This document shows positions 49,715 to 57,505 of a DNA stretch of 64,000 bases, one piece after another; the first letter of the stretch is position 1, and each line of letters opens with the position of its first letter. Origin of the DNA: Chromohalobacter sarecensis (GTDB lineage Bacteria > Pseudomonadota > Gammaproteobacteria > Pseudomonadales > Halomonadaceae); assembly GCF_023061135.1 (NCBI RefSeq), contig NZ_JAKGAN010000003.1, forward strand, positions 186,001-250,000, read 5' to 3'. Both the position numbers and the translations under genes were made by a program. The notes under the pieces are model-generated. The model made no database searches. It was not told where the DNA came from and was given only the letters and a program-made list of their open reading frames with translations.

Positions 49715-50263
49715 ATGACCGATCAGCTCGATCCAAGCGCGTTCGACGACGCGGCTGCCTGCCCGCGCTGGTATGTGGTGCAGTGCAAAGGTGGGGAATC
49801 CTTCCGTGCCAGCGAGCATCTGACCAATCAAGGCTATCGTGTCTTCCATCCGGTGCTCGAGGTACAGAAGAAGCGCCGCAACAAGTTGGTCTGGATCGCC
49901 GAGCCCTTGTTTCCTCACTATTTGTTCATTCGCCTCGACCGGGTGGCCAGCAATTGGCGGCCCATACGCTCCACCCGGGGCGTATTGAGGCTAGTGGCGT
50001 TTGGCGACGAGCCGCTGCCTGTGCCGGACGCGCTGGTCGAGATGCTGGTCGCTCGTGCCCAGCGTGATGAAACGGCGCGTGAAGCGGGCAACGTCTACTT
50101 TCGCCCCGGTGAAATCGTCGAAATCACCGAAGGACCCTTTCAGGCGCTCAAGGCCGTGTTCGAGACCCAGAAGGGCGAAGAGCGCGCCATCGTCCTGCTC
50201 AACATGCTGCATCATCAGCAACGTCTCGAGTTGCCGGTGGGCGATCTACGCCGCACGACATGA
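49715..50263 (+). CDS. rfaH: Transcription antitermination factor RfaH
   Basis: NusG paralogue that binds paused polymerase at ops sites and activates long operons such as LPS and capsule. The 182-residue NGN domain is RWYVVQCKGGESFRASEHLT, FHPVLEVQKKRRNKL and PLFPHYLFIRLD. The C-terminal KOW domain is FRPGEIVEITEGPFQALKAVFE. No general nus genes are nearby, and the divergence from NusG (QCKGGESFRA, then RRNKLVWIAEPLF) suits RfaH. No ops sequence was found in this window. Confidence 0.9.
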   Translation: MTDQLDPSAFDDAAACPRWYVVQCKGGESFRASEHLTNQGYRVFHPVLEVQKKRRNKLVWIAEPLFPHYLFIRLDRVASNWRPIRSTRGVLRLVAFGDEPLPVPDALVEMLVARAQRDETAREAGNVYFRPGEIVEITEGPFQALKAVFETQKGEERAIVLLNMLHHQQRLELPVGDLRRTT

Positions 50264-50299
50264 TCCGCCGATCAAATGCTGTAAAGACCAGGAGTTTTC

Positions 50300-50806
50300 A
50301 TGAACATCTCGCCGCAACACGTCGTTCGCCTGCATTATGTGTTGTGCGATTCGGCAGGACATGTGCTCGATGACTCGCGTCGACGCGATGAGCCGCTCGA
50401 ATATCTGCATGGCCACGCCAATATCCTGCCAGGCCTAGAGGCGGCGTTGGAGGGGGTTTCCAGCGGCGCTACCCGTGAGATCAACCTGGCGCCGGAGGAG
50501 GCTTATGGGACGCATGCTCCCGATCTCGTGCAGACGGTGGCGCGCACGGCCTTTCCCGGCGTCGAAGAGTTGTCACCCGGCATGCGCTTTCAGGCCCAAG
50601 GCCCCGATGGGCCGCGCACGGTGACCTTGATCGAGGCGGACGATAAGCAGGTGACGGTGGATGCCAATCATCCGCTGGCGGGACAGGCGCTGGTGTTTCG
50701 TGTCGAAATTCTCGATATCCGCCCGGCAAGACGTGCCGAACTTGCCAAGGGCCATCCGTTGGAGGCGGAGGTGACGGCGTCCGAGGTCGAGGATCGCAAG
50801 CAATAG
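50300..50806 (+). CDS. slyD: FKBP-type peptidyl-prolyl isomerase, SlyD-like
   Basis: A 168-residue prolyl isomerase and chaperone. The FKBP domain is split by an insert-in-flap: QHVVRLHYVLCDSAGHVLDD, EYLHGHANILPGLEAALEGV, then the flap (PDLVQTVARTAF to NHPLAGQALVFRVEIL). The long His-rich metal tail of E. coli SlyD is missing; the tail here is short and acidic. It starts 37 nt after rfaH, probably one transcript. It could be named slpA/fkpB instead. Confidence 0.83.
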   Translation: MNISPQHVVRLHYVLCDSAGHVLDDSRRRDEPLEYLHGHANILPGLEAALEGVSSGATREINLAPEEAYGTHAPDLVQTVARTAFPGVEELSPGMRFQAQGPDGPRTVTLIEADDKQVTVDANHPLAGQALVFRVEILDIRPARRAELAKGHPLEAEVTASEVEDRKQ

Positions 50807-50829
50807 CGGCTGGACCGACCCTGGGGCAT

Positions 50830-52863
50830 CTACCCGGGCGGCGTCTTTTCCAGCCGGCGTAGGAATGTATCCACCGGCTCGGGGCGTGCCAGATAGTAGC
50901 CTTGCAGAAAGTCGATGCCACGTGCGCTTAGATAGTCTTGCTGCACCGCGTTTTCCACCCCTTCGGCGACCACCCGGAGTTCCAGCGCCTTGCCCAGGGC
51001 GATGATCGAGCGCACCAATGGCGCGTCGCAGCGCGGCGTGATGGCATCGACGAAGACCTTATCGATCTTGATCTCGTCGACGCGAAAATCCTGTAGATAG
51101 CGCAGCGACGAATAACCCGTGCCGAAGTCGTCGAGGGCGAGGCGCACGCCGAGTGCACGCAGCGCATTGAGTCTGGCGGCGACTCCCGGGGTGACAAGGA
51201 GCGATTCGACGACTTCCAGGATCAGCCGCCGAGGGGCGAAGGCATGACGCTCGAGCAATTGCGCCAGGTGCGTAATGAAAGCATCGTCATGGAGCTGTTG
51301 TACCGAGACGTTGACCGAGAGCGACAGTTCGCTGCCGTGCAGCGCGCCGCCGAGCAAGGCGCAGGCCTGGTCGAGTACCCACTGGCCCATGGGACGTATC
51401 AAGCCGCTGTACTCGGCTTCGGCAATGAAACTGCCCGGTGCCAGCAGCCCGTCGCGTGGATGTTGCCAGCGCAAGAGCACTTCGGCGCCCGCCAAGCGTC
51501 CCGCAGGGTCAAACTGGCCCTGTAGATACAGACGAAACTGGTGTTCGTCGAGCGCCGTGCGCAATTCGCGTTCCAGGCGGTTGAGGCGCTGTTCCCAATC
51601 GCTTAGCTGGCTGGTGTAGAACGCCAAGTGGGGCGGTGGTGCCTCGCGTGCGTGCTGCACCGCGAGTTCGGCGCGTTGTAACAGCGATTCGATATCCTGC
51701 GCGTCGAGCGGGTAGCGTGCCACGCCGGCATTGAAACGCAACTGGCTGGGCGTGCCGAAGATACGCCAGCTATCCTCGCCCAGTGAGAGAAGCCGTTCCA
51801 GGCAGTAGCGGCGCAGCGACTCATCCGTTTGCCCGGGAATCGCGATCAGCAGGCGATTGGCCGGAAGGCGGCCGACGTGAATGCTGCCTTGCAGCTCGGA
51901 CAGGCGTTCCTTGAGTTTCTCGGCCACCTGACGAATCGCTTCATCACCGGCCTGTTGGCCGAGTGTCTCGTTGATATGGCCGAGACCGCCCAGCCGTAAC
52001 ACCAGCAGGTGGAATGCCTCGTCGCGTTGTGTCAGCGCTTGCAATCGCTCGAGGAGCCCTCTCAGTGTTGCCAGTCCCGAGACTTCGTCGTGGTGGAGTT
52101 GGCGATACAGGTCATACTCTACCTCGCGACGGCGCAAGGATTCCGAAAACTGGGAGAGCAGTCCCGCGAACCCCATCAGGGTGGTGATTTCATCGCCATG
52201 CCACTCGCGCGGGGAGGTCGACTCACAGCAGATCGCCCCACGTAGCTCACCGCCGACGAAGATCCCTACATCCAGCATGGCGTGAATACGATTTTCGCGG
52301 AGGTAATGGTGCAAGCCACTGAGGCGTTCGTCATGTTGAGCGTCGGATGTGACCAGGCAAGGGTTTTGCGTCAGTGATGCGAGATAGCCATCCAGTCCGG
52401 TGGGCGCCAGCCTGATGCCATTGAGTGCTTCAACGAGCGACATGCGGCAGGTCAGGGCGCGATCCTTGTCGAGGAACCATAGACTGGCACGCTCCGCGCC
52501 TAGAACCTCGGCGCTGGTGTCGAGCAAGGCACGCAGGAAGGCGTCTTCATCGAGGTCACGCTGTAACAGTTCACGCATTCGACGCCAGGCTTCCTGTTGC
52601 TCCGCCTGGCGCTTTTGCGTCTCCATCAGCGCTTCCCATTGCGCAATGTTGTGGCGTGTCTGTTGGGCCATGCGATGTCGCAAAACCGCCCCCATCAGCA
52701 TCACCATGATCGTGATCGCCATCAACCAGGACAGGCGTTGCTCGAAGAGCAGCGACGCCCCGATGGCGATCCCGCTACCTACCGCAAACACGCGGAAAAG
52801 CAAACTGTTACGACGTTGTTCTTTACGCAAGCGGTTTAATTGGCCGGCGGTATCGGGCGTCAT
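50830..52863 (-). CDS. GAF-GGDEF(degenerate)-EAL signalling protein
   Basis: A 677-residue membrane protein: two close helices (about 20-65), GAF (about 110-260), a GGDEF-like domain (about 275-420) and EAL (about 430-670). The GGDEF motif is lost: the region reads VGRLPANRLLIAI, so no cyclase activity is expected. The EAL domain keeps AEVLLRWQHP (EVL in place of EAL), ESLLVTP, DDFGTGYSSLRYL, IKIDK and EGVE, so c-di-GMP phosphodiesterase is plausible. ATG 52863 is preferred; a TTG at 52890 is possible. It lies directly downstream of proS, likely co-transcribed. Confidence 0.88.
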   Translation of the reverse strand: MTPDTAGQLNRLRKEQRRNSLLFRVFAVGSGIAIGASLLFEQRLSWLMAITIMVMLMGAVLRHRMAQQTRHNIAQWEALMETQKRQAEQQEAWRRMRELLQRDLDEDAFLRALLDTSAEVLGAERASLWFLDKDRALTCRMSLVEALNGIRLAPTGLDGYLASLTQNPCLVTSDAQHDERLSGLHHYLRENRIHAMLDVGIFVGGELRGAICCESTSPREWHGDEITTLMGFAGLLSQFSESLRRREVEYDLYRQLHHDEVSGLATLRGLLERLQALTQRDEAFHLLVLRLGGLGHINETLGQQAGDEAIRQVAEKLKERLSELQGSIHVGRLPANRLLIAIPGQTDESLRRYCLERLLSLGEDSWRIFGTPSQLRFNAGVARYPLDAQDIESLLQRAELAVQHAREAPPPHLAFYTSQLSDWEQRLNRLERELRTALDEHQFRLYLQGQFDPAGRLAGAEVLLRWQHPRDGLLAPGSFIAEAEYSGLIRPMGQWVLDQACALLGGALHGSELSLSVNVSVQQLHDDAFITHLAQLLERHAFAPRRLILEVVESLLVTPGVAARLNALRALGVRLALDDFGTGYSSLRYLQDFRVDEIKIDKVFVDAITPRCDAPLVRSIIALGKALELRVVAEGVENAVQQDYLSARGIDFLQGYYLARPEPVDTFLRRLEKTPPG

Positions 52864-52901
52864 GTGCGGCACCGGCGGTTGTCGAATCAAATATGAGTCG
52901 A

Positions 52902-54623
52902 TCAGGTTGTCAGGCGTTGACGCAGGAAGTCGAGCATCGTATTAGCGGGCACCATAGTGACCTCGCTATCGCGGCGTCCTTTGTATTCCAGCTCGCCGTT
53001 ATCCAGTCCGCGCTCGCCGATCACCACGCGGTGCGGAATCCCGATCAGTTCCTGGTCGGCGAATTTGACGCCGGGGCGCAGGTCGCGATCATCGATCAGT
53101 ACGTCGACGCCGGCGTCGCTGAGTTGCTGATAAAGGGTTTCGGCATACTCGCGAACGCGCTCGGATTTATGTGCGTTCATGGGCACGAGCGTGACTTCGA
53201 ACGGGGCGATGGCATTCGGCCAGATGATGCCCCCGGCATCGTGGCTCTGCTCGATGGCAGCGGCGACGACGCGGGTGACGCCAATGCCATAGCAGCCCAT
53301 CAGCAAAGGCACTGCCTGGCCATTGTCGTCGAGCACGGTGGCATTCATCGCCGTGGAATACTTTGTACCTAGCTGGAAGACGTGGCCGACTTCGATGCCG
53401 CGTGCGATGGCCAATGTGCCCTTGCCATCTGGCGAGGGATCGCCCTCGACCACGTTGCGCAAGTCAGCCACCTTGGGCAGGGCGACGTCGCGCTCCCAGT
53501 TGATGCCGAAATAGTGCTGGCCGTCGATGTTGGCGCCGGCACCGAAGTCGCTCATCAGTGCCACGCTGCGATCGATGATCAGCGGCATCTCCAGATTGAC
53601 CGGTCCCAGTGAGCCGGGGCCGGCGCCCACTGCCTGGCGAATTTCCGCTTCACTGGCCATGGTCAGGGGCGCGGCAACCTCGGGCAGGTTCTCGGCCTTG
53701 ACCTCGTTGAGTTCGTGGTCGCCACGCACCAGCAAGGCCACCAGGCCGCCTTCTGCGGCATGCACCATCAATGTCTTGATGGTCTTCTCGATGGGCAGGC
53801 CATGCTGCTCGACCAAGGTGGCGATAGTACGCGCATGGGGCGTGTCGACTAGGCGCAGTTCTTCCTGGGGCGCGGCGCGCTCGGGTGTCTCTCCCAACGG
53901 GGCGGGGAGCGCCTCGGCTTTCTCCATGTTGGCCGCGTAGTCGGACGACGTGGAGAATACCACTGCATCCTCGCCGGAATCGGCCAGCACCTGAAACTCG
54001 TGGGAGCCGGTGCCGCCGATGTCGCCGTTGTCGGCTTCCACGGCGCGGAAATCCAGTCCCAGACGCGTGAAGATGCGCATGTAGGCATCATACATCGCGT
54101 CGTAGGAGCGCTGCAGGCCGGCCTGGTCGATATCGAAGGAGTAGGCATCCTTCATGATGAACTCGCGGGCACGCATGACGCCGAAGCGCGGCCGCGTCTC
54201 GTCACGGAACTTGGTCTGGATCTGGTAGAAGTTGGAGGGCACCTGCTTGTAGGAGCGTATTTCGTTACGCACCAGGTCGGTGATCACTTCCTCGTGCGTC
54301 GGGCCGTAGCAGAAATCGCGCTCGTGGCGGTCACGAATGCGTAGTAGCAGGTTGCCGTATTGGTCCCAGCGTCCGGACTCCTGCCACAACTCCGCTGGCT
54401 GGATCGCTGGCATCAGGACTTCCTGAGCGCCAGCGCGGTTCATTTCCTCGCGCACGATGTTCTCGACCTTGCGAAGCGTGCGCAGCCCCAGAGGGAGCCA
54501 GGTATAGAGCCCCGAGCTCAGGCGGCGAATCATGCCCGCGCGCAGCATCAGCTGGTGGCTGACGATGTCGGCGTCGGCGGGGGTTTCCTTGAGGGTGGAG
54601 ATCAACAATTGACTGGCGCGCAT
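52902..54623 (-). CDS. proS: Prolyl-tRNA synthetase
   Basis: Class II synthetase with the bacterial editing insertion. The 573 residues start [20 protein letters not shown]. Motif 1 is in [20 protein letters not shown], motif 2 is [21 protein letters not shown], and motif 3 lies in [17 protein letters not shown]. The insertion domain that clears Ala-tRNA(Pro) is between motifs 2 and 3. ATG 54623 gives the family start; the TTG two codons upstream was not used. It is divergent from the lipoprotein gene. Confidence 0.97.
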   Translation of the reverse strand: MRASQLLISTLKETPADADIVSHQLMLRAGMIRRLSSGLYTWLPLGLRTLRKVENIVREEMNRAGAQEVLMPAIQPAELWQESGRWDQYGNLLLRIRDRHERDFCYGPTHEEVITDLVRNEIRSYKQVPSNFYQIQTKFRDETRPRFGVMRAREFIMKDAYSFDIDQAGLQRSYDAMYDAYMRIFTRLGLDFRAVEADNGDIGGTGSHEFQVLADSGEDAVVFSTSSDYAANMEKAEALPAPLGETPERAAPQEELRLVDTPHARTIATLVEQHGLPIEKTIKTLMVHAAEGGLVALLVRGDHELNEVKAENLPEVAAPLTMASEAEIRQAVGAGPGSLGPVNLEMPLIIDRSVALMSDFGAGANIDGQHYFGINWERDVALPKVADLRNVVEGDPSPDGKGTLAIARGIEVGHVFQLGTKYSTAMNATVLDDNGQAVPLLMGCYGIGVTRVVAAAIEQSHDAGGIIWPNAIAPFEVTLVPMNAHKSERVREYAETLYQQLSDAGVDVLIDDRDLRPGVKFADQELIGIPHRVVIGERGLDNGELEYKGRRDSEVTMVPANTMLDFLRQRLTT

Positions 54624-54884
54624 GGACAAGCGGTTCCTTGGATTCGAGGCCTAACATCGCGTCGCCCTGAAGCGGCGCGGCAAATGGGGCTATTGTACGG
54701 TTAAGGCGTAAACGCGGCAAAAGTGATGCGTATTGGAGAGCACCGAAGCAGAGCGTCGAGTTTCGTGAGGCAGGCTCACGTTGCCGCGACGTTTACGATA
54801 TCCTTACGCGTGTAATACCCGGTCGATGGGTGCCGTCGTCTTGGCCTTAAATAATGTATGTGAACAGAGCAAGAGGATAAAGTG

Positions 54885-55340
54885 ATGAGTACCATGCACG
54901 ACCGGAAAGTCTTCCAGGTTCGCCGCTGGATGGCGGCGCTGACTATCGTGGCCACCACCACGACGCTGGCGGGGTGCGGAACGGTATTCTATCCCGAGCG
55001 TAAAGGGCAGCCGAGTGGGCGTGTCGACCCTGCAGTGGCGATCGCCGATGGCGTGGGCCTGCTGTTTTATATCATCCCCGGCGTCATCGCTTACGCCATC
55101 GACTTTTCCAATGGCACGATCTACCTGCCGAGTCGCGATACCGCGCAGGTGGATACACTGCATTTCAAAGACGAATTGGATACGCAAACGCTCGAGTCGG
55201 TGCTGGCCGAGCGCACGGGTGAATCAGTGCCTCTAGACGACGAACTCGTGCGCATCGAACGGGTCGCTTCTCGCGATGAGGCGCTGGCGCTGGTGCGCAT
55301 GTCAGGTACTTACGATAAAGAACGTCTTGCCTCGATGTAA
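54885..55340 (+). CDS. Uncharacterised lipoprotein
   Basis: 151 residues. The signal peptide (RRWMAALTIVATTTTLAGC) has a lipobox LAGC, so it should be lipidated. The mature part has FYPERKGQPSGRVDPAVAIAD, a hydrophobic stretch GVGLLFYIIPGVIAYAIDFS, and NGTIYLPSRD, a block shared with similar small lipoproteins in pseudomonads. The rest is acidic. Function is unknown. GAGGA is about 8 nt before ATG; GTG 54882 is one codon earlier in frame. Confidence 0.8.
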   Translation: MSTMHDRKVFQVRRWMAALTIVATTTTLAGCGTVFYPERKGQPSGRVDPAVAIADGVGLLFYIIPGVIAYAIDFSNGTIYLPSRDTAQVDTLHFKDELDTQTLESVLAERTGESVPLDDELVRIERVASRDEALALVRMSGTYDKERLASM

Positions 55341-55390
55341 GGACTTTGTTGGGGAATGAAGCAGTCTAGTGCGAGTTGTCTCACATGATT

Positions 55391-55404
55391 TTGATGAGTG
55401 TCAT
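55391..55404 (+). promoter_or_regulatory. Weak FNR-like box upstream of the FNR-family gene
   Basis: TTGAT-GAGT-GTCAT matches 8 of the 10 defined positions of the FNR box TTGAT-N4-ATCAA. It lies 121 nt before the start of the regulator, in a 184-nt gap without other features. It may be an autoregulatory site; this is an inference from a partial match. Confidence 0.3.
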
Positions 55405-55524
55405 GCTACGAGGCAATTCGTGATTGGCATGAGAAAAACCAGACATGTAAACGCGAATATCAAACTGTTCTCAAAAAGACTCTAACGCATACTGAACACT
55501 CGATTCAGACGCAGGGAGTCTACC

Positions 55525-56340
55525 ATGACATCACAATATAAAGCTTCTCGATTTGCGGCACCGTCCGAGCACCCGACGCAAACCTATCGTTTGAGCAACA
55601 TGTGCTTGCCAGCGCCCTTGTCGGTGGACGAGCTGGAGACGTTCAGTACCATCAGTCGTCAGGTGTCGCCCTTGAGAAAGCGCCAAACGCTATTCGCACA
55701 AGGCGAAGAGTTCAAGAGTCTGTATATCATTCGCTGCGGAAGCTTGAAGCAAGTCTATCGTGATATCACTAATGAAGAGCACATTACCCAGTTTTATTTA
55801 CCGGGCGAAGTGGTGGGGCTTGATGCCATCAGTCGTGGTTTTCATCCGGGAGTGACGCAGGCATTGGAAACGACCTCCGTCTGCGAAATATTGCCTGAAG
55901 CGCTCGAAGAGCTTGCCCAGAAGAGACCGAGTGAGCTGGGCATGAACGGTTGTTTTCTACGGGTGATGAGTCGCGCATTGCATCAGGAGCGCATGATGGT
56001 GCGTCTATTTTTGAATAGAACGTCCGATGTGCGTTTGGCCAGCTTTCTGCTCGCCTTGTCGACACGCTTTAGACAACAGGGATATTCGCCGTTTAGCTTC
56101 CGCCTTTCCATGTCGCGTAGCGATATAGGCAATTATTTGGGGTTAGCGGTCGAGACGGTGAGTCGTCTATTGGGACGTTTCCAGGACCTGGAGTTGCTCA
56201 CGGCAAAGGGGCGAGAAATAAGAATCGACGATCTGGACGGGCTCATGGCGTTGGCGGATGGGCGTGGGCGTCAGTCCATCTGGCATACCCCGGTCACCTC
56301 GCCGAGCTCCAGACATCTCGCTGGTGTGTCGGCTCACTGA
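55525..56340 (+). CDS. FNR-family transcription regulator lacking two Fe-S cysteines
   Basis: 271 residues. The cAMP-binding-like domain and helix-turn-helix follow FNR/Anr closely: QALETTSVCEILPEALEELA, FRLSMSRSDIGNYLGLAVET and VSRLLGRFQDLEL. The recognition helix keeps the E..SR contacts of FNR, so it should bind TTGAT-N4-ATCAA sites. Of the four cluster cysteines of E. coli FNR, only the third (CLPAPL, residue 27) and the fourth (SVCEI) remain. The first two, CQDC, are TQTY here. A normal 4Fe-4S cluster is therefore doubtful. It sits alone. Confidence 0.88.
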   Translation: MTSQYKASRFAAPSEHPTQTYRLSNMCLPAPLSVDELETFSTISRQVSPLRKRQTLFAQGEEFKSLYIIRCGSLKQVYRDITNEEHITQFYLPGEVVGLDAISRGFHPGVTQALETTSVCEILPEALEELAQKRPSELGMNGCFLRVMSRALHQERMMVRLFLNRTSDVRLASFLLALSTRFRQQGYSPFSFRLSMSRSDIGNYLGLAVETVSRLLGRFQDLELLTAKGREIRIDDLDGLMALADGRGRQSIWHTPVTSPSSRHLAGVSAH

Positions 56341-56430
56341 GACCAAGTGCGGGGTGGCCGCTATGTCGACGCTTTAGAGAGTTACCGACAGAAATACGAA
56401 TAGGAGAGGGCGCCAAGCGCTTTATTCTAC

Positions 56431-56517
56431 TGGTGCCCGGAGCCGGACTTGAACCGGCACGGTGTTACCACCGAGAGATTTTAAGTCTCTTGCGTCTACC
56501 TATTTCGCCATCCGGGC
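56431..56517 (-). tRNA. tRNA-Leu (anticodon UAA)
   Basis: A full cloverleaf on the minus strand. The acceptor is GCCCGGA/TCCGGGC with encoded CCA. The anticodon loop is CTTAAAA (anticodon TAA), and a long variable arm (CTCGGTGGTAACACCG) marks a class II tRNA. The T arm is CCGGTTCAAGTCCGG. It is the last gene of the Gly-Cys-Leu cluster. Confidence 0.95.
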
Positions 56518-56551
56518 TAACGGATACGGAAGGGGAACACCATATAAGAAA

Positions 56552-56625
56552 TGGAGGCTGGAGTCGGAATCGAACCGGCGTACACGGAGTTGCAGTCCGC
56601 TGCATCACCACTCTGCCATCCAGCC
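56552..56625 (-). tRNA. tRNA-Cys (anticodon GCA)
   Basis: 74 nt with acceptor GGCTGGA/TCCAGCC, discriminator U and encoded CCA. The anticodon loop CTGCAAC gives GCA, and the T arm GCCGGTTCGATTCCGAC is normal. It lies between tRNA-Gly and tRNA-Leu, the same order as near pgsA in Pseudomonas. Confidence 0.95.
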
Positions 56626-56662
56626 TTTTTGAACGCGTTGAAGAACGATCAACGTTCGAGTT

Positions 56663-56681
56663 TGGAGCGGGAAACGAGATT
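56663..56681 (-). repeat. Duplicated 3' end of tRNA-Gly
   Basis: These 19 nt (minus strand AATCTCGTTTCCCGCTCCA) are identical to the last 19 nt of the adjacent tRNA-Gly at 56741-56759, 78 bp away. There is no tRNA body around them. Tyrosine-recombinase integrases of ICEs often use the tRNA-Gly 3' end, and such a copy is what excision or decay leaves; slippage of a tandem tRNA array is another explanation. Confidence 0.75.
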
Positions 56682-56740
56682 TGACCGGGCTGGCGTTCCA
56701 GCTTGCGACCTTCATCGACCGTTCCAATACTACCAAGTTT

Positions 56741-56816
56741 TGGAGCGGGAAACGAGATTCGAACTCGCGACCCTCGCCTTGGCAAGGCGATGCTCTACCG
56801 CTGAGCTATTCCCGCC
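56741..56816 (-). tRNA. tRNA-Gly (anticodon GCC)
   Basis: 76 nt with acceptor GCGGGAA/TTCCCGC and encoded CCA. The anticodon loop TTGCCAA gives GCC, and the T arm contains GTTCGAATC. It is the first gene of the tRNA cluster, directly behind a consensus promoter. Confidence 0.96.
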
Positions 56817-56830
56817 GAACTCGAGGACGT

Positions 56831-56858
56831 ATTATAGGGATAAGTCTGTGAATGTCAA
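56831..56858 (-). promoter_or_regulatory. Consensus promoter of the tRNA Gly-Cys-Leu cluster
   Basis: On the minus strand a perfect TTGACA (56858-56853) and a perfect TATAAT (56836-56831) are 16 nt apart, 15 nt before the tRNA-Gly 5' end. It is the strongest sigma-70 promoter I see in the window and fits stable-RNA transcription. Confidence 0.88.
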
Positions 56859-56892
56859 ACGTTTATGTGCCTCTGCGAAGTAAAAAGTACGC

Positions 56893-57441
56893 TCACATGG
56901 AGCGCGTCAATTCCGGCCACGCCGCGCGCAGGTACTGGAACATCGACCATAGCGTCAGCGCGGCGGCGACATAGAGCAGAACGACGCCTAGGTTGGAGAT
57001 CATCGAGCCAGGCGCGAAGCCGAGCAGCAGCAGCAGCGAGACCATCTGCAGGGTAGTCTTGAGTTTCCCTACCCAAGAGACGGCGACGCTACCACGCTTG
57101 CCGAGTTCCGCCATCCACTCGCGTAACGCCGAGATGACGATCTCTCGACCAATGATGACCAGGCCCGGCAGTGTCAGCCACACGGCGTCGAAACGCTCGA
57201 TCAGTAGCGCGAGGGCGACGGCGACCATGAGCTTGTCTGCGACCGGGTCGAGAAAGGCGCCGAAGGGGGTGCTTTGATTCCAGCGGCGAGCCAGGTAACC
57301 GTCGAGCCAGTCGGTCACTGCGGCAAGCCCAAACAACCCCGCGCACAGGAGCATGCTCCAGGCATAAGGGAGATAGAAGGCGATCACCAGTAAGGGAATG
57401 AACACGATTCGAGCAAGCGTCAATAGGTTGGGGATGTTCAT
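56893..57441 (-). CDS. pgsA: CDP-diacylglycerol--glycerol-3-phosphate 3-phosphatidyltransferase
   Basis: Makes phosphatidylglycerol phosphate, the first step to PG and cardiolipin. It has 182 residues and about five helices, starting [20 protein letters not shown]. The CDP-alcohol phosphotransferase motif is complete: [28 protein letters not shown], with the D..DG..AR..G...D...D pattern. It lies downstream of uvrC and upstream of the tRNAs, as in Pseudomonas. Confidence 0.96.
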   Translation of the reverse strand: MNIPNLLTLARIVFIPLLVIAFYLPYAWSMLLCAGLFGLAAVTDWLDGYLARRWNQSTPFGAFLDPVADKLMVAVALALLIERFDAVWLTLPGLVIIGREIVISALREWMAELGKRGSVAVSWVGKLKTTLQMVSLLLLLGFAPGSMISNLGVVLLYVAAALTLWSMFQYLRAAWPELTRSM

Positions 57442-57505
57442 CGCGGCATGTAAGTCCTGACTGGTGAATGAGGTCGTCGTGCTATTGTATCTTTCCGTTC
57501 ATGGC

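Noticed and set aside
48281-49918. A 545-codon minus frame overlapping ampG
   Set aside because: Same strand, other frame of the AmpG permease; Arg/Pro/His-rich shadow with no membrane pattern.
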